Assembly: GCA_963693305.1 (NCBI GenBank)
Contig: OY855905.1
Coordinates: forward strand, 24,727,937-24,791,936
DNA: 64,000 nt
Source of the DNA: Meandrina meandrites
Taxonomy: Eukaryota; Cnidaria; Anthozoa; Scleractinia; Meandrinidae
Direction of reading: 5' to 3'
Below are positions 33,898 through 46,600 of this stretch, piece after piece. The notes beneath the pieces are model-generated. The model saw only the letters and a list, made by a program, of their open reading frames with translations, was not told where the DNA came from and did no database searches. Position 1 is the stretch's first letter, and each line of letters starts with the position of its first letter. A program made the translations under genes and the position numbers.

Positions 33898-34785
33898 CTA
33901 CTGCCGTGGAACAACTCTACGCAATACAGATTTGAGATTTCCACCATAATAGCCGTACAGGAGGGGATCTAATCCGGCGTTGAGAAATATTAAGAGTTGA
34001 GACACTCTCCAAAAAAGGCCAAGGGAAGCCAAGTGAAAGTAAATCAATGTTCGAATGATCATAAAAGGAGACCAACAGAACACAAACGCTATTGTTAAAG
34101 CTGCAAGTGTCTTGGCAGTCCTCCTGTGCCGTTGATTTGGTTTTGTAAATAACGAATTGCTATTTGGCGTAACGCTTGTGCGGAGAGTGAAAAAGATGTG
34201 GATTTGCGTAAAAATCATGTATAGCAACGGAATGACAAAGAAACATGTCGTATGTAAGCTGTAGTATATTTGCGGAACGATGTTCCCCCGTGTTGTCGTT
34301 AAGCAAACAACGTCACCGTCTTCTTCCGTTTCCACACGGTAAATGTATACTAAAGGCGAACAGACGGCTAAGCTCAAACCCCAAATTATAACTAACTTTA
34401 TTTGTTCTCTGTTTGGCCAGCTTCTTATTCTAGCATTGAAGGGATCAGTAACAGCCTTAAGTCTTTGATATGTTATCAGCCCAAGTGTGATGATTGATGT
34501 TGTGTAGCTTGCCTCTAGAAGGAACCCCTGAAATTTACAGCTACCATTGCCGCCCACCCATTGCCACAAATAGCCGACACCGTTAAACAATGAAAGAAAA
34601 GTAAAGGAGAGATCGGCAGTCGCTAGATTTGCCAACAACCACATGAATGGAACATATCTTCGCCTCAATGTCCTGTAGCAGATTGTAATAACCCACGTAT
34701 TACCAACGGTCGACAAGACGAATAGAATGGGGTAAAATATGCTGAACAATATAGCGAGTGTCGAAAAATGGTCACCTACTGCCAT
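33898..34785 (-). CDS. Class A GPCR, orphan (TYQRL variant)
   Basis: Intact single-exon receptor of 295 residues. It has VGN with Asn29 in TM1, NLATADL with Asp58, Cys83 and Cys161 for the disulfide, TYQRLKA (105-111), CWSPF (237-241), DPLLY (273-277) and a very short tail, GGNLKSVLRRVVPRQ. The N-terminal third (MAVGDHF, loop 1 LWQWVGGNGSC) is distinct from the 24.9 and 29.3 kb genes, while everything after TM3 is nearly identical to the 29.3 kb gene. Acidic TEEDGD in loop 2 replaces the usual NTT glycosylation region. The ligand is unknown. Confidence 0.92.
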   Translation of the reverse strand: MAVGDHFSTLAILFSIFYPILFVLSTVGNTWVITICYRTLRRRYVPFMWLLANLATADLSFTFLSLFNGVGYLWQWVGGNGSCKFQGFLLEASYTTSIITLGLITYQRLKAVTDPFNARIRSWPNREQIKLVIIWGLSLAVCSPLVYIYRVETEEDGDVVCLTTTRGNIVPQIYYSLHTTCFFVIPLLYMIFTQIHIFFTLRTSVTPNSNSLFTKPNQRHRRTAKTLAALTIAFVFCWSPFMIIRTLIYFHLASLGLFWRVSQLLIFLNAGLDPLLYGYYGGNLKSVLRRVVPRQ

Positions 34786-36955
34786 CTTTGACGATTTTTG
34801 TGCAATAAGTTCAATTTTCCAGCTTGATCCATTCTGTCCTTTTTCTATAAGCTAAAGTGATTCTTGTTCTGTGTGGACTTCGTATGTTTCCAAATTTTGT
34901 CTGAGAATCACAAAATAGTGTAACCAGTTCAGTTCAATCATCGAATCCAGTCGAATTTGTCCTGTTTTTTATCTTTTCTCTGTCTGTCTCTGCTTTGATC
35001 CTCTTCCTTGATGAAGCCAACCCGTAAAACGCGATTTTGGTCAAAAAACGCTGGAATAAGAAGGACGAAATTAAGCAATGATCTGCCAACGCTGTGTTCT
35101 TTTCTTTATGTCACGTTTTTCTGCTTCATTTACAAATATTTTAATATTTCGCTATTGCTTACTTTATTCAGCTTTCGTTTTTATATGAAAACGAAAAATA
35201 AAATTAAAATAAATTTGCATTTTCATTAAACTTTGTTAAGAAGCTGTCATTTTGCTTCACACAGCACGCTACTTCGTTAGCGATAGGCCTTTCAGCGATT
35301 GATGCGTCTTTGTTAAGTCTTTTTCCCAATTTTCAGTAGAAGTAATGATTTGCTAATTTTATTTAAATAAAGATATTGGATAGCCTTTAGTTGTTACTCG
35401 TATCAAAACAAAGCATCTGTACGTAGGGTTGTTATTGACTTTCAAAGTATAACTTAAAGGAGATTAAAATTTGCATCGAGTGTCGCTGGAACATGTGTTA
35501 ATACCAAGTACAACGATGTGCTATATAATTTTGACTCGTATAGAAGCCACGTTGCCTTATGTTCCTCAGATGGACGTTGTGATTATTTTATTCTAAAAGC
35601 CGTGGTTTCTTTAATAATTCGTTGTTAGAAGTGTTGACGCAGTCAAATAAAACCCCTTAAAAATTAATTATTATTCTAGATCAGTCTTGTTCCGAACTGC
35701 AGCACCGTTCTAGTGTTATTTACTTTACTTTGCCATTTACTCTCACTCAAGTGTTTCACTGATTTACCAATGACGCCTGATCCTGAACGTGTTGACTTGC
35801 TGTAGCGTTCATGCAATATTGCTTTTTTAAGGATTTAGTCATGCACAGCAAATACGAAATTTTTGCGGAAAGGTTATTTGGTTTCGATCTATTGTTTCCA
35901 TAGCCTCTACAATATCCCTATCCATATATTTTTGTGATTACCAAAGTTTAATTGTTTATGCAAGTACAAATAAAACAGACAGGGTTTGTTTAGTAGCGCG
36001 TTTTACTACATGTGTAGTCAGACACAGAGATGCTGTCTATTTGTGTGGGAAAACCGGAAATGGAACTTCAAATTTTCAACAAACACAATGGTACGGAAAG
36101 AGTGATGAACCCTTTCCTGTAAGAGGTCCAAGTGTTTGGATTAAAAAGCGATTTTAACGGTTCTTCTTTCCATTTACGTTACGGGTCCTTGTTTTTTGGT
36201 ACGTTGGAAGATTAACGGAAAAACTGGATGGCCTTCCTTTACTTCTGGCAAAAGTTTATATTGAAAAATAAGAAAAAATGCTGCCATGTAATAAGCTAAC
36301 TCAACCAAATCTTTTCTTCACTATATAAGTCATATCGCAAGTTCCTCGCTTACTTCAAATACTAGCCTTGATGCAGTATCATTGGTAACAATGAAGGTCC
36401 TCTGCTCCAATTTTTCTTTGGCCGATTCTAAGCAGTCGTGATCGCAATTTGAAGAAATTTCTTTCCACGGCTCTCATTTTATTCCCCAATGCGAATGTTG
36501 TTGTACATGTGTTTCCGTTGATCAAGTCATGTAATTTGCGTTTGTCAGTTTACAGAAACAATTGACTTTCTGAGCTTTGATTTGATTTGTGTCCGACAAA
36601 AGGGCTAAACTGAGTCACTACTGACATTTATAGTTACAATTGATGCGAATGTTTCATGAAAGCTAATAAAGTAATAATCTCACTATCTGTTATCGGGAAG
36701 TGAATAAATTAATGTTTAATATGTGATAAAGACACGGATAAAGACACGGCTAAACTTAACGTCCGATTTTCTAGGACAAAATCAAATCACCAAATCAAAT
36801 ATTAGAGCAAGAATGAATTAAACTACATGAGAAGATGTTGGAACGGTTCAATAAATTCGCAGTTCGTGTTTTATCAAGTCTACAACACTCGGCTGCGCCT
36901 CGATAAATGCTGCTCATTTATTAAACATTACTTAAATGCTGCATTTTCGATTTGT

Positions 36956-37245
36956 AGCGGAGCTCCCCAGCGGCCCGAAGTGCCGCAGAGCGGAGCCCCA
37001 TAGGTTTCATGCGAGCATAGAAAATAAGAAAACCATGCGTTTGAGTTTTCATGGTCATCAGGCAATAAACTGAAAGTCGGAAGGGTTAACCACAAAATAT
37101 ATTGACGTCGCTGAGTTTAACCATGAGCGATTAATTTATTTTGTACCTATATCGGCCACTGTATAAGCTTAGAAATCATGTGGCTACTTATAAGGTAACA
37201 CTGTAATTAACTTGAGCAAAAAACAATAATAAATGGGAGCTCCGC
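36956..37245. repeat. Candidate inverted-repeat element
   Basis: GCGGAGCTCCC near 36957 and GGGAGCTCCGC near 37233 form 11 bp inverted ends of a block of about 290 bp, with a GC-rich left end (CCCAGCGGCCCGAAG) and an AT-rich interior. No clear target duplication was seen, and the palindromic GGAGCTCC core makes chance pairing easier. Confidence 0.35.
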
Positions 37246-37941
37246 TTTTAGGCCGGCCTAAATCTGTAGACAGTATTATATTTTTGTGAAAAGCCCAAAC
37301 CATGAACGATATGACCCAGTGGTATTCTGGGTAGATAGCATTGATAAGCTTTATTAAATATCCTTTCATTGATAATCAAGATATTTTCTTTCTTTGAGAG
37401 CCTAAAGAGCATGATTTATGGAGCCTGCCTTATTGTGATGTTTATTCTTTCACAGGCGACGGTTTTTTCGATAACCCAGTAAACATTTGGGTTGCATCGT
37501 TCATGGCTTGTGTTTTTCTTGGGCCAACCATTCTTCAATCAGGTGTAATCAAATGATTAGCCTACTGCACCCACGAATATATACAATTTTCTTGCCATTT
37601 GTGAACCATACTTTAATTTATCGTAAATAAAACCACCAAAATTTCATCATCCACTAATAAAGCAACTTTGGAATTGTGACTTCCTCTCCCCCTTCCAAAA
37701 AACAACAATAACGAGATTTCGTTGGATGGAAGGACATTTTTTCTGGATGTTTTGGTGTTTCGAATTTAAAAATGGATTCGAGTCAAGGGGGGCCTGAGAC
37801 AAATTTTATTAATTGTTCGTTTCCTTCTTTTTCTTTTTCTTTCTTTGTTTTAAAAAAAGGGCCAACTGCTGGGCCCTTTTTAAATACCATTTACCCTGGC
37901 GCATACAATTATTTTCTTCTCGGCTGTTGCTATATGTACCA

Positions 37942-37959
37942 GTAATCACATGATTTCGA

Positions 37960-38000
<41 letters not shown>

Positions 38001-38031
38001 GCAAACAAAATTGCACGAGCCCGTAGGGCGA

Positions 38032-38067
<36 letters not shown>

Positions 38068-38075
38068 GTGATTAC
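37942..38075. repeat. Palindromic MITE-like repeat
   Basis: The arms GTAATCACATGATTTCGAGT...ATAAATAAGCAC (37942-37983) and GTGCTTATTTAT...ATCATGTGATTAC (38032-38075) are near-perfect inverted copies of about 42 bp, around a short AT-rich centre with GCACGAGCCCGTAGGGCG. Sequences of this kind are common in coral genomes as I remember them. Adjacent sequence up to about 38800 may belong to the same larger element. Confidence 0.7.
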
Positions 38076-39724
38076 TAGTTAATACTATACAAACAACCAT
38101 TTCTGTCACGCTTTGTTAATTTTCGTGACAAATTCATGTGTCGAGCGCCTGGCTGTAAATTTGACGTGTGAATTCATGCGTAAATATTCAATTCATGCAC
38201 TCGCTGGAAGTGCTGCATGAAAAGTTTTTAGTTCAGAATTAGTCTTCTCGCCGTTAGCTAAGCTTACCTAATTTCTCCGCTTTCTCTCTTGAAAAAATAG
38301 AATGCTTGCTTCTCTCGTCTTCAAAACTAAGAAGTAGTCTGTTCCTAGGCAGTCTGGTTAGTACTTCTTCGCGTTTCGCTCAGTGAAGTGAAGCAGAGTA
38401 TATGTTTCGGCGAGGATTATGCCGCTATTCGCGTAATATTGGCCGTCGACCTGAATTTAATTTCAAGTTTATGTTTTGTCCTCATTGCTTTTGTGATTGT
38501 TCTTCGTCTTTCACACCTCTCGACAATTGGTAATTTTGTTGTGCTCTTTTACTTTGCGTTACTTTCAAGCTTTTCAATAAAATTGCGTTTTACAGATCAA
38601 ACAATCTTGTCTCACTTTTGTCCGCCATTTTGTTTGTCCGAGAGGGATTTTGCATGAAGCTGCGTAAATGTCAATCATTTTCAATTTCACCGTTTTGCAC
38701 TGCTAATTTCACGTTTTGCACTGCCAATTTCACTTTTTGCACTGGTCTGGAATTAATTGACGTGTTCTTAGCCAATCAGAATGAAGAAATTGTTGCTTGT
38801 ATATTATTATTTCAGAAAAAGCATCGGGCCTTCGGTTAGAAAACACTGCTAAGTCGTCCTGTTAGACATAAAGCGTTTTAGAATCTTTGCAGAATCAAAT
38901 AATCCAAGATGGCGGATTCAGAATGGCTGAATCCCAATGCCGCATGACATCATTGTTGTCATCCTCAACGGAAACAGTTTTGACGTACTATACTATTCTA
39001 TGCTAGTAAAAAGGTTTTATTCTTGTAGCTTTAATAATACCCTTGGAGCTAAAAAAAAGCCTGGTCTGAATTATGTACAATTGACAACAAAAAAGTTTCT
39101 CAGTTATTGGTGCCGAGTATTTCCCATAAAGCATCCTAGATTTAGGCTCAATTTACATTGTTCTGATCAAAATTCTTCGCTTATCATAATTATTTTCTAT
39201 ATTTAATATTTTTTAAGTATAGAATGACCTAATTTAGCTAACCGGACTAAGTGGGTTAGAACAGTGCCTTCACGGGAGTATATAACTAGCGTAATTTTAA
39301 AGGAATTCAAACAATAAAGATTCTTTTTTCCTACAATTTGCTAGAGACATTTTGTTTCATCAACACTCTGTTTAGTTTATTTGAAGTTTCCACTGGCTGC
39401 AGTGTTTTGAGATGCTACTGTTTCCGAATTTGGAATTCGTTTGGTCTAAATTGCCTTTTTGAATATTTGTTAACTTTCTTGCTGCAGTATCTTCAACTTT
39501 TAGTGCCATTTTATTTTTCGATTTTTATTATTCAGACAATAAGTTCTACTAGCAGCAACAAACAGGTTAAATAGGGTTTGTCATGAGTCACCAACTGATT
39601 TCAAAAGAGGAAAGCATCTTTGTTATAGTCGGGTTGTTGTATTTAAGGTTGTCAGTGCGATCAGTTCAAATATCCTTTCGAAGCAGAAACTCCGACGAAA
39701 CATGGCGAGGTAACTAAATCATTT

Positions 39725-40738
39725 TCACACTTCACTCAGATGTAAACTGGCAACGTTGTTCACTCTTGACTTCGTAGACCTATTGTTTCCAATTCGTCTC
39801 ATATTTCTTTCTAGTGAAATGCTCTCCACTGGTGCAGTCTCAGAACGGGAACATGTAAAGAAACGTTTAAGAAATACCCTCGAGTTTTCTCCGTAGATTC
39901 CATACAGTATCGGATCCAACGCGGTGTTCAAGAAAATTAAAAGTTGTGATGCTCTCCAGACATACCCACCATCTGTGAGGTGAAAGTACATCAACGTGCG
40001 GATAATTATGAATGGTGACCAGCACGTTACAAACGCAACGGTTAGGGCTACTAAAGGCTTTGCTGCCTTGAGATGCCGCTTAGAGTGTGCTGTAGAAAGA
40101 GCATTTTGCGTCGGAAAAACGCTCGAGCGCAAAGTTAGGAAGATGGAACTCTGGGCATAAATTATGTAGATTAGAGGAACGAGGAAAAAGAAAACGGCAT
40201 GGATGCTGTAATAGATCTGTCGTTCTAAATCCCTGAATTTTATGTTTGTGCAGAGCACCGCACCCCTGCTATCCTTTTGCGCTTGATAGGCATAAAGCAA
40301 GGGAGAAGCAGCAGCCAGGCTAACAACCCACAACGCCATCAGCTTTCGATATGCGCTTTCTGGAGCACTGATTCTTGTACTGAAAGGCTCAACCACAGCC
40401 TTAAGTCGTTCAAAGCTTATGACAGTAAGAGTCGTAATTGACGCAGTGTAGCACGCTTCGATAAGAAAACTCTGCAACTTACATGTGACCTGACCGCCAA
40501 CCCAGGTCCATAAAAAACTTATCAAATCTAACATAGACAGAATAGTGAATGTGAGATCGGCGACAGCCAAGTTGGCAATGAACCATTTTAGCGAAGACTC
40601 TGAGGTTTTTCGCTTTACTGTTCTGTAACAGACAGACAGAACAAAAAAGTTTCCTACTGTTGACACGAGGAACACCAGAGAGTACAAGGACACGAATGAG
40701 ATCACTATCACAGTTGGAAATCCATCGCTGGTGGCCAT
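39725..40738 (-). CDS. Class A GPCR, orphan (SFERLKA subfamily)
   Basis: Intact single-exon receptor of 337 residues. It has Asn30 (VGN), NLAVADL with Asp61, Cys86 and Cys163 for the disulfide, FERLK at 109-113, CWSPF (239-243) and DPILYG (275-280). Helix 8 (SRVFLKRFFTC) ends at Cys296, a possible palmitoylation site, followed by a tail of about 40 residues rich in Arg, Asn and Ser. It lacks the NAT/NTT sequon in loop 2 that most paralogs have. It is closest to the 48.1 kb gene in loop 3 (THSKRHLKA type) and next to the 7.9/11.9 kb pair. The start MATSDGF is conserved. Confidence 0.92.
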   Translation of the reverse strand: MATSDGFPTVIVISFVSLYSLVFLVSTVGNFFVLSVCYRTVKRKTSESSLKWFIANLAVADLTFTILSMLDLISFLWTWVGGQVTCKLQSFLIEACYTASITTLTVISFERLKAVVEPFSTRISAPESAYRKLMALWVVSLAAASPLLYAYQAQKDSRGAVLCTNIKFRDLERQIYYSIHAVFFFLVPLIYIIYAQSSIFLTLRSSVFPTQNALSTAHSKRHLKAAKPLVALTVAFVTCWSPFIIIRTLMYFHLTDGGYVWRASQLLIFLNTALDPILYGIYGENSRVFLKRFFTCSRSETAPVESISLERNMRRIGNNRSTKSRVNNVASLHLSEV

Positions 40739-42760
40739 AACTTGTTTCCTTTAATATAGTCTCCAAAAACTCTCAAGCGGGGAGGTGACTTTCCTATCTG
40801 AAAGGAGCATCTGTTGGCTATATTTAATGTCTATCAATGCCACGTCAGCTTCGTGTTCTTCAGTTCGTTGAAAGCTTGAGAGGAAGACCGAATATTTCTT
40901 CGTTTATTCCTGCCAAAAGTAAAAGTAATAAGTATTTTTATTTTTCTAAAATATGAGAGATAAAGCACAATAACTAAACACTCTCATCGCAATGAATTTG
41001 CGCAGTTTAATTTTGGTTTCCTTTCCAAAAGTAGGTTAGTTCTTACTTGATTGCTATCGAATATTGCCTTGTGCAGCAGTGGCCAGCATCGGCCTACGGA
41101 AGTAGTTCCATTCCTATTGCAGCGTCTTCGTGGTTGCCCAGGTGTATTTATCCTTCCTACTTGAGTATAAAGCTTCTCGTCAATTAAGATATGAAAAACA
41201 TCGTCAGCAAATTACTGGATAAATACTCTCAAAGAAAAGAAACCTCCTATCGTGGCATCGATCGAGATCTACCTCTGGAGAAGATTAATATTTTGTGAAG
41301 ATTAACATTTTCGTGATATCTGACTTTCAATCGTTTGCTTTCACTCACCTACTTAAATATTCATAATAAAAGAAACGTATGTATATACGCGCTGCTCTCT
41401 GCATAAAAAGGTGTTTTAGTCAATTGTGAGACTGCGCCGCTTAGCAACGTTATGAGAATATTTAAATTAGAAACCCATTTAAACTTCACCAATACAGGTC
41501 ACACGCAGTTGCACGGACCGAAATATATAAACACGCAACCGAAAACAATGGTAACCTCAATGGATATAAGTGGATTAGACATATTATTAGTCTGATGAGG
41601 CTAAAGAATAGAATATTGTGAAAAGTTGTCTGATGATTGCTAACCATTAAATTCCTGTTATTTCTTATCAAGAATGACCGGGCATTTCAACCAATATGCT
41701 TCTTTTTCTATTGGTTCTAAAACAATATATTTTCAGATTCAATGGAGCGTTTTTGAAATCTTTGTTTTTTCTTTCCGTCCGACAGCTGTTTTAATCATTC
41801 GTCAGGTTTTAGTTTGTTGATGTCGCTTTGTTGTTAACACAGTTAAAAGCGTGCACGGCTTGCCTTTCGTTAAAGAAAAATGAATATCCGACATCGGAAA
41901 TTGTTCTTTCAGGTAAAATGAATAAAACATAACTTTTACTCTAGGCATTAATTTCTTAAAATTTTCTTCTTGCATAATTTTGAGATGGTTTAAAGATGGT
42001 TGTCAGTTTTTTTTTTGTTGATGTGGCTTCTTTGTTGACACATTAAAAGCGCACATGGATTGCCTTTCGTAAAAGAATAGTGAATCCGACATTGGAAGTT
42101 GTTCTTTCAGGTGAACTGAATAAAACATGATATTAACTCTAGACATTAATTGTTTACTATTTTCTCCTTGCTTAATTTCAAGATGGTTTAGAGTTTAGGC
42201 TGGCTGAAGAAGACAATAAACGAAGAACACTTAAAAGCATACAAGCGACTTGTTAACTTCATACCGAAAGCAATTTTCTTGATTGAAGTTTTGGAAAATG
42301 ACGTCGTCTATCGTATAGGTACTCTCAACTTTTAGTATTCTGTGCACGTTCGGTGTTGATTGGTTTTGTTCAAGTGGAGATAAGGGAATAATTTGTCTTT
42401 CACCTTTGACAAATAGACAGATTGCATATCGTTATTAGAACGTGTTTTGTTCTTGCTTATCTTGGATAGCCTAAATGAGGTTACTTAATTAAAACTTTAA
42501 TTTTAAACTGACAGAATATTGCCAGTTGTTTGGAAAGTAAATGGACCAGTGTCCGTCAAACTAACAGTTCAATTAACGTTTTTACCTACCTGCATTTTTA
42601 TTAGCTTGCCTCTCTTCTCACAGCAGGAATTTGAACAAATATATGGGTTTACGATGTTTTTGTTTTGCTGTGCTGTTGTATTGCATCTATACTGATGAAG
42701 TATTCGCGCTTAAATCAGTGATGTTTATGCTTAGCTTAATCTTAAGCTTTTTGTGGTGAA
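40739..42760. other. Intergenic, with a local duplication
   Basis: AT-rich sequence without a supportable gene. A 201 bp tandem duplication lies at about 41807-42208; the rest shows nothing recognisable. Confidence 0.55.
41807..42208. repeat. Two-copy tandem repeat, 201 bp period
   Basis: GTTGATGTCGCTT at 41816 recurs as GTTGATGTGGCTT at 42017. Further matching blocks follow at the same offset: GCCTTTCGT(T/A)AAAGAA, GTTCTTTCAGGT and GATGGTTTA. Divergence is moderate, so the duplication is not very recent. Non-coding. Confidence 0.75.
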
Positions 42761-42766
42761 GATTCC

Positions 42767-43130
42767 TTTCGTTCGTTCGTTCGTTCGTTCGTTCGTTCGT
42801 TCGTTCGTTCGTTCGTTCGTTCGTTGGTTCGTTCGTTCGTTCGTTCGTTCGTTCGTTCGTTCGTTCGTTCGTTCGTTGGTTCGTTCGTTCGTTGGTTGGT
42901 TGGTTGGTTGGTTGGTTGGTTGGTTGGTTGGTTGGTTGGTTGGTTGGTTGGTTCGTTCGTTCGTTCGTTCGTTCGTTGGTTCGTTCGTTCGTTCGTTGGT
43001 TCGTTCGTTCGTTGGTTCGTTCGTTCGTTCGTTGGTTCGTTCGTTCGTTCGTTCGTTCGTTCGTTCGTTCGTTCGTTCGTTCGTTCGTTCGTTCGTTCGT
43101 TCGTTCGTTCGTTCGTTCGTTCGTTCGTTT
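42767..43130. repeat. Tetranucleotide microsatellite (TTCG/TTGG)n
   Basis: About 360 bp of pure tetranucleotide repeat, mainly TTCG with an uninterrupted TTGG block at about 42892-42952 and scattered TTGG units on either side. Three frames are open and would encode Phe-Val-Arg-Ser or Trp-Leu-Val-Gly repeats. These are artefacts of a four-base period and not proteins. Confidence 0.95.
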
Positions 43131-43669
43131 CCTCGCTCCTTAGTTCTCTTTTCGGTAGTTCGGTCGGATTATTCGTTCAAACCTGCGCATGCCTGTTTGC
43201 CTGTTATTCCTCTATCTTTCCCGTCCAACCCCCCTCTCTCACCCTCGGTGACTTTTTGCGATTTACCTAAAAACTTGAAATGAATAACTTTATTTGCTGA
43301 TTTCTCTCTTAAAAGAAAAACAACCAAAACAAGAATAAGAACAAAATGAACAAATAAGCTGAAAGCAAAAAATATTTTTATTGTAAAAATTTTACTGTAT
43401 TGATAAAGTGTTTACTGGACCACGTGATTGCAATTATAAGAATTTGCTAGCAACATGTGAGGTACAGTACAGTCGCGATCAAATTATTAATAATAATAAT
43501 AATAATAATAACGAATTTTTAAACAGGATGGCCCTTCAGTACATGCGTACTGTTATCAAAGGGGTCCTGTAAAAAGAAAAATATATATAACAATATAAAA
43601 ATAAAAATACATCATATAAAAGGATAAAAGGTAAAAAGTTAAAAATCTATTAAATTATGCTTACTTAAC

Positions 43670-46600
43670 CTATAAAAATAATTCGTTTAAAGACTGCCTA
43701 AATAAAACCCTACTGCTAGTTTGTCTAGTTTTTAAAGGTAAAGAATTAAAAATATTTGCACCAGAGAAATAAAAACTTTTTCGTGCAAATTCAAGTTTCA
43801 CTTTAGGTAGAACAACAGTGGCTCTACAGTTCCTCGTATCACGATTATGCGTTAAAAAATTAAAATAGTTTTTAAAAGGGGTGCAAACGTTGCCTTGTAG
43901 GCAGTCAAAAACAAAATTACAGGCTTTTCTCATTAGAGTGTTCTCGACTGTGGGTAGGCGGAGTACACAAGTAAGACATGTAGGATTTGGCAGAATGGTC
44001 CTGTGACTTCGTTGTTCCAGGTCTCTGATTTTGCGCTTGCGTGTTTCTGACCAACCAAGCGTACTTTGACCACAGTAAGTGAAAATGGGCATGATCATTG
44101 TCCTGTAGATGCGTTCAGCGCTAAAGACATCAATGTTAGAACGGATTCGTCGTAATAAATTTACTCTCCCAGCTGCTTTTTTGTACGTTTTTAAAAAGTG
44201 CGTGTCAAGATTTAGTGTGGGATCTAAATGAACGCCGAGGTATTTGTAGGTTGTTGTCGTGTTTATGCGGCATCCGTTTACCGTCAAGTTTAATTCTTTG
44301 CCATCGAAACAATTTAATCTTTTCGCTGTTCCAAACAACATAACTTCAGTTTTTCCTTTTTTAAGATTGATGACAAGTTCATTGTCTCTAAACCAGTCAG
44401 CGAGACTTTTGATGTCTTCACCGAGATTGTGTTGTATAGCATCCAAGTCTTTCGAGGAGGTGAAAATAACTGTGTCGTCTGCGTAGGTGATAATTTTGGA
44501 GTAACGAAGCGGCTGATGAACGTCATTAAAGTGAATCAAGAACAATAGCGGACCTAGAATACTTCCTTGGGGAACACCTGTGAAAACAGGATTAGGTTCA
44601 GACAGCACTCCTTTAAATTGGACGAGCTGCTTCCGGAGAAACAGATAATCCGTAAACCAGTTCAGTTCATTGTCCTGTATGCCATAACAAGACAGTTTTT
44701 CTAATAAAACTGAGTGGCTGATGGTGTCAAACGCCTTTGTTAAGTCAATGAACACAGCTCCTGTAGCTTTCCCGCCATCTGCTTCTTTCCGGATTAAGTC
44801 TGTAAACAGAGTCACCGCCAATTCAGTTGAGCGATTAGATCTAAAACCAAACTGGTGTTCGGAAATAAGGCCGTTGCGATCGAGATGTGTCACTACTTGC
44901 TTATAAACAGCTCTCTCCAAAATCTTTGACAGAGTAGGGAGAATTGAAATTGGTCTGTAGTTGTCTATTTCTGCCGTAGAACCAGACTTGAACAGAGGAA
45001 TCACCTTGGCCACTTTCCAATCGGTTGGAACAACTCCAGTTGCGAGGGATAAGTTAATGATGAAAGTTAAAGGCTTTGTGATGACTTCTGCGGCATCTTT
45101 AAGTAATCCAGGGGGCAGATTATCTAGACCAGTCGCTTTCTTTCGTTTAAGTTTTTTCAGCTCCCTCAGAATATCTGCTTCTTTCACAGCTCTGAAAAGG
45201 AATTTCTCTTTGCTAAGAGGGGGTTTCGTTCCGTTTTTGCACCAAACAAAGTCACGAAGCAAAAACGACTTTCTTTTCAAATTGATGGCAGCGTTAGTGA
45301 AAAAGTCACAAAAACCGTTTGAGATGAATTTCTTATCGGTAGACTTCGTTCCATTTATCTGAAACGCTGATCCTTGTTCTGATGGTAGTTTCGTTGGATA
45401 CAGCTTTTTAATGGCACACCAGAATTTATCAGGAGAGTCGGCACTATCTCTTAGAATATCTTGATGATATTTGCTCTTGCATTTTTTAATAAGGCCTGTT
45501 ACTCTGTTACGCTGTCGCTTGTACGATGACCAGTCCAATTCACAGTTAGTCCTGCGAGCTTTCCTCAAGTTCATCTCCCGTTTGACCTCTTGAGTCAACC
45601 ATGGGCAGAGTCTCCCTTTGACCTTCTTTTCAATGAGCGGCGCATGTTTGTCGATACACTGTTGTAAAATGTTCTTTAAAACACTCCAGGCAGTGTTGAC
45701 ACAGGACGATGAAAAGACTTGCACAAAGTTCATGGAATTTAGCTCTTCGCAAAATAATTTCGCATCGTAGTTTGCAAAATTTCGGCAGGTAATGATTCTA
45801 GGATGATGTTTCACATTGTTTACTTTGCGAGAACAGCAGATCAATTCATGATCGCTCAAGCCAGCAGGGATTACTTTCACATGGTTGATTTTCTCGGGTT
45901 CGTTGCTGCAAATGATGTCAATCAAAGTCTTGGATTCGCGCGTAATTCTCGTGGGGGTTGAAATAAGCTGTTTTAGTCCAACGGAGGCTAGAATTGATTT
46001 AATTTCTTTGTGATCCGCTGGCACCAAATAATTGCAGTTAATGTCACCAGTAAGAATACATTCTTTGTCTTCTGATGACACTGTCGAAAGCATCGATTCA
46101 AATTTGCAATTGAAATCCGCACAGAGATGTTTTGAAGAATCTGGAGGGCGGTAAATAATTCCGATAAGAAAACTTTTAGTTTTTGGATATAAAATCTCGA
46201 TCCAGATGCATTCGATGTCATCAGCTTCTAGATCTGTTCGTCTTTGGTAGGGAACAGATGAAGGGATGTAAACCCCAACACCTCCACCTTGACCTGAAGT
46301 TCTTGCCTTCCCGATGTATGCGTATCCTTCAATCTGTGCTTGAACCTCGTCATCGGCGGATAGATGAGTTTCACTTAGCGATAAAATGTGAAGATTCTTT
46401 AAGCCATCCAAAATTTGACAGATACTATGCTTGTTTGTTAACAGTCCTCTGATGTTTTGATGCAGAATTTTAAGGCCTTTCCTCGAGGAAAATTCGTTGA
46501 GATCGGGGATATCATATTGCTGTAGGACTTCCGGCCGCATTTGATCGGATTTGTCTTGCCCGTCGCTGTTGGAAAGGTAGCACAAATTGCAGAGAGATTC

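Larger units (their letters stand above)
34786..39724. other. Intergenic region with dispersed repeats, no gene seen
   Basis: About 4.9 kb of AT-rich sequence. It contains an inverted GCGGAGCTCCC / GGGAGCTCCGC pair (36957 and 37233), a palindromic MITE-like repeat (37942-38075), and a triplicated TTTTGCACTG motif (38690-38745). Open frames at 38388 and 38618 lie in this repeat-derived sequence and are not convincing genes. Confidence 0.55.

Noticed and set aside
38388..38839. Short hydrophobic proteins near 38.4-38.8 kb
   Set aside because: They lie in repeat-derived sequence with a triplicated TTTTGCACTG motif and have no known relatives.
42753..43283. Phe-Val-Arg-Ser repeat protein
   Set aside because: A tetranucleotide repeat is open in three frames by construction; flanking codons show no conserved domain.
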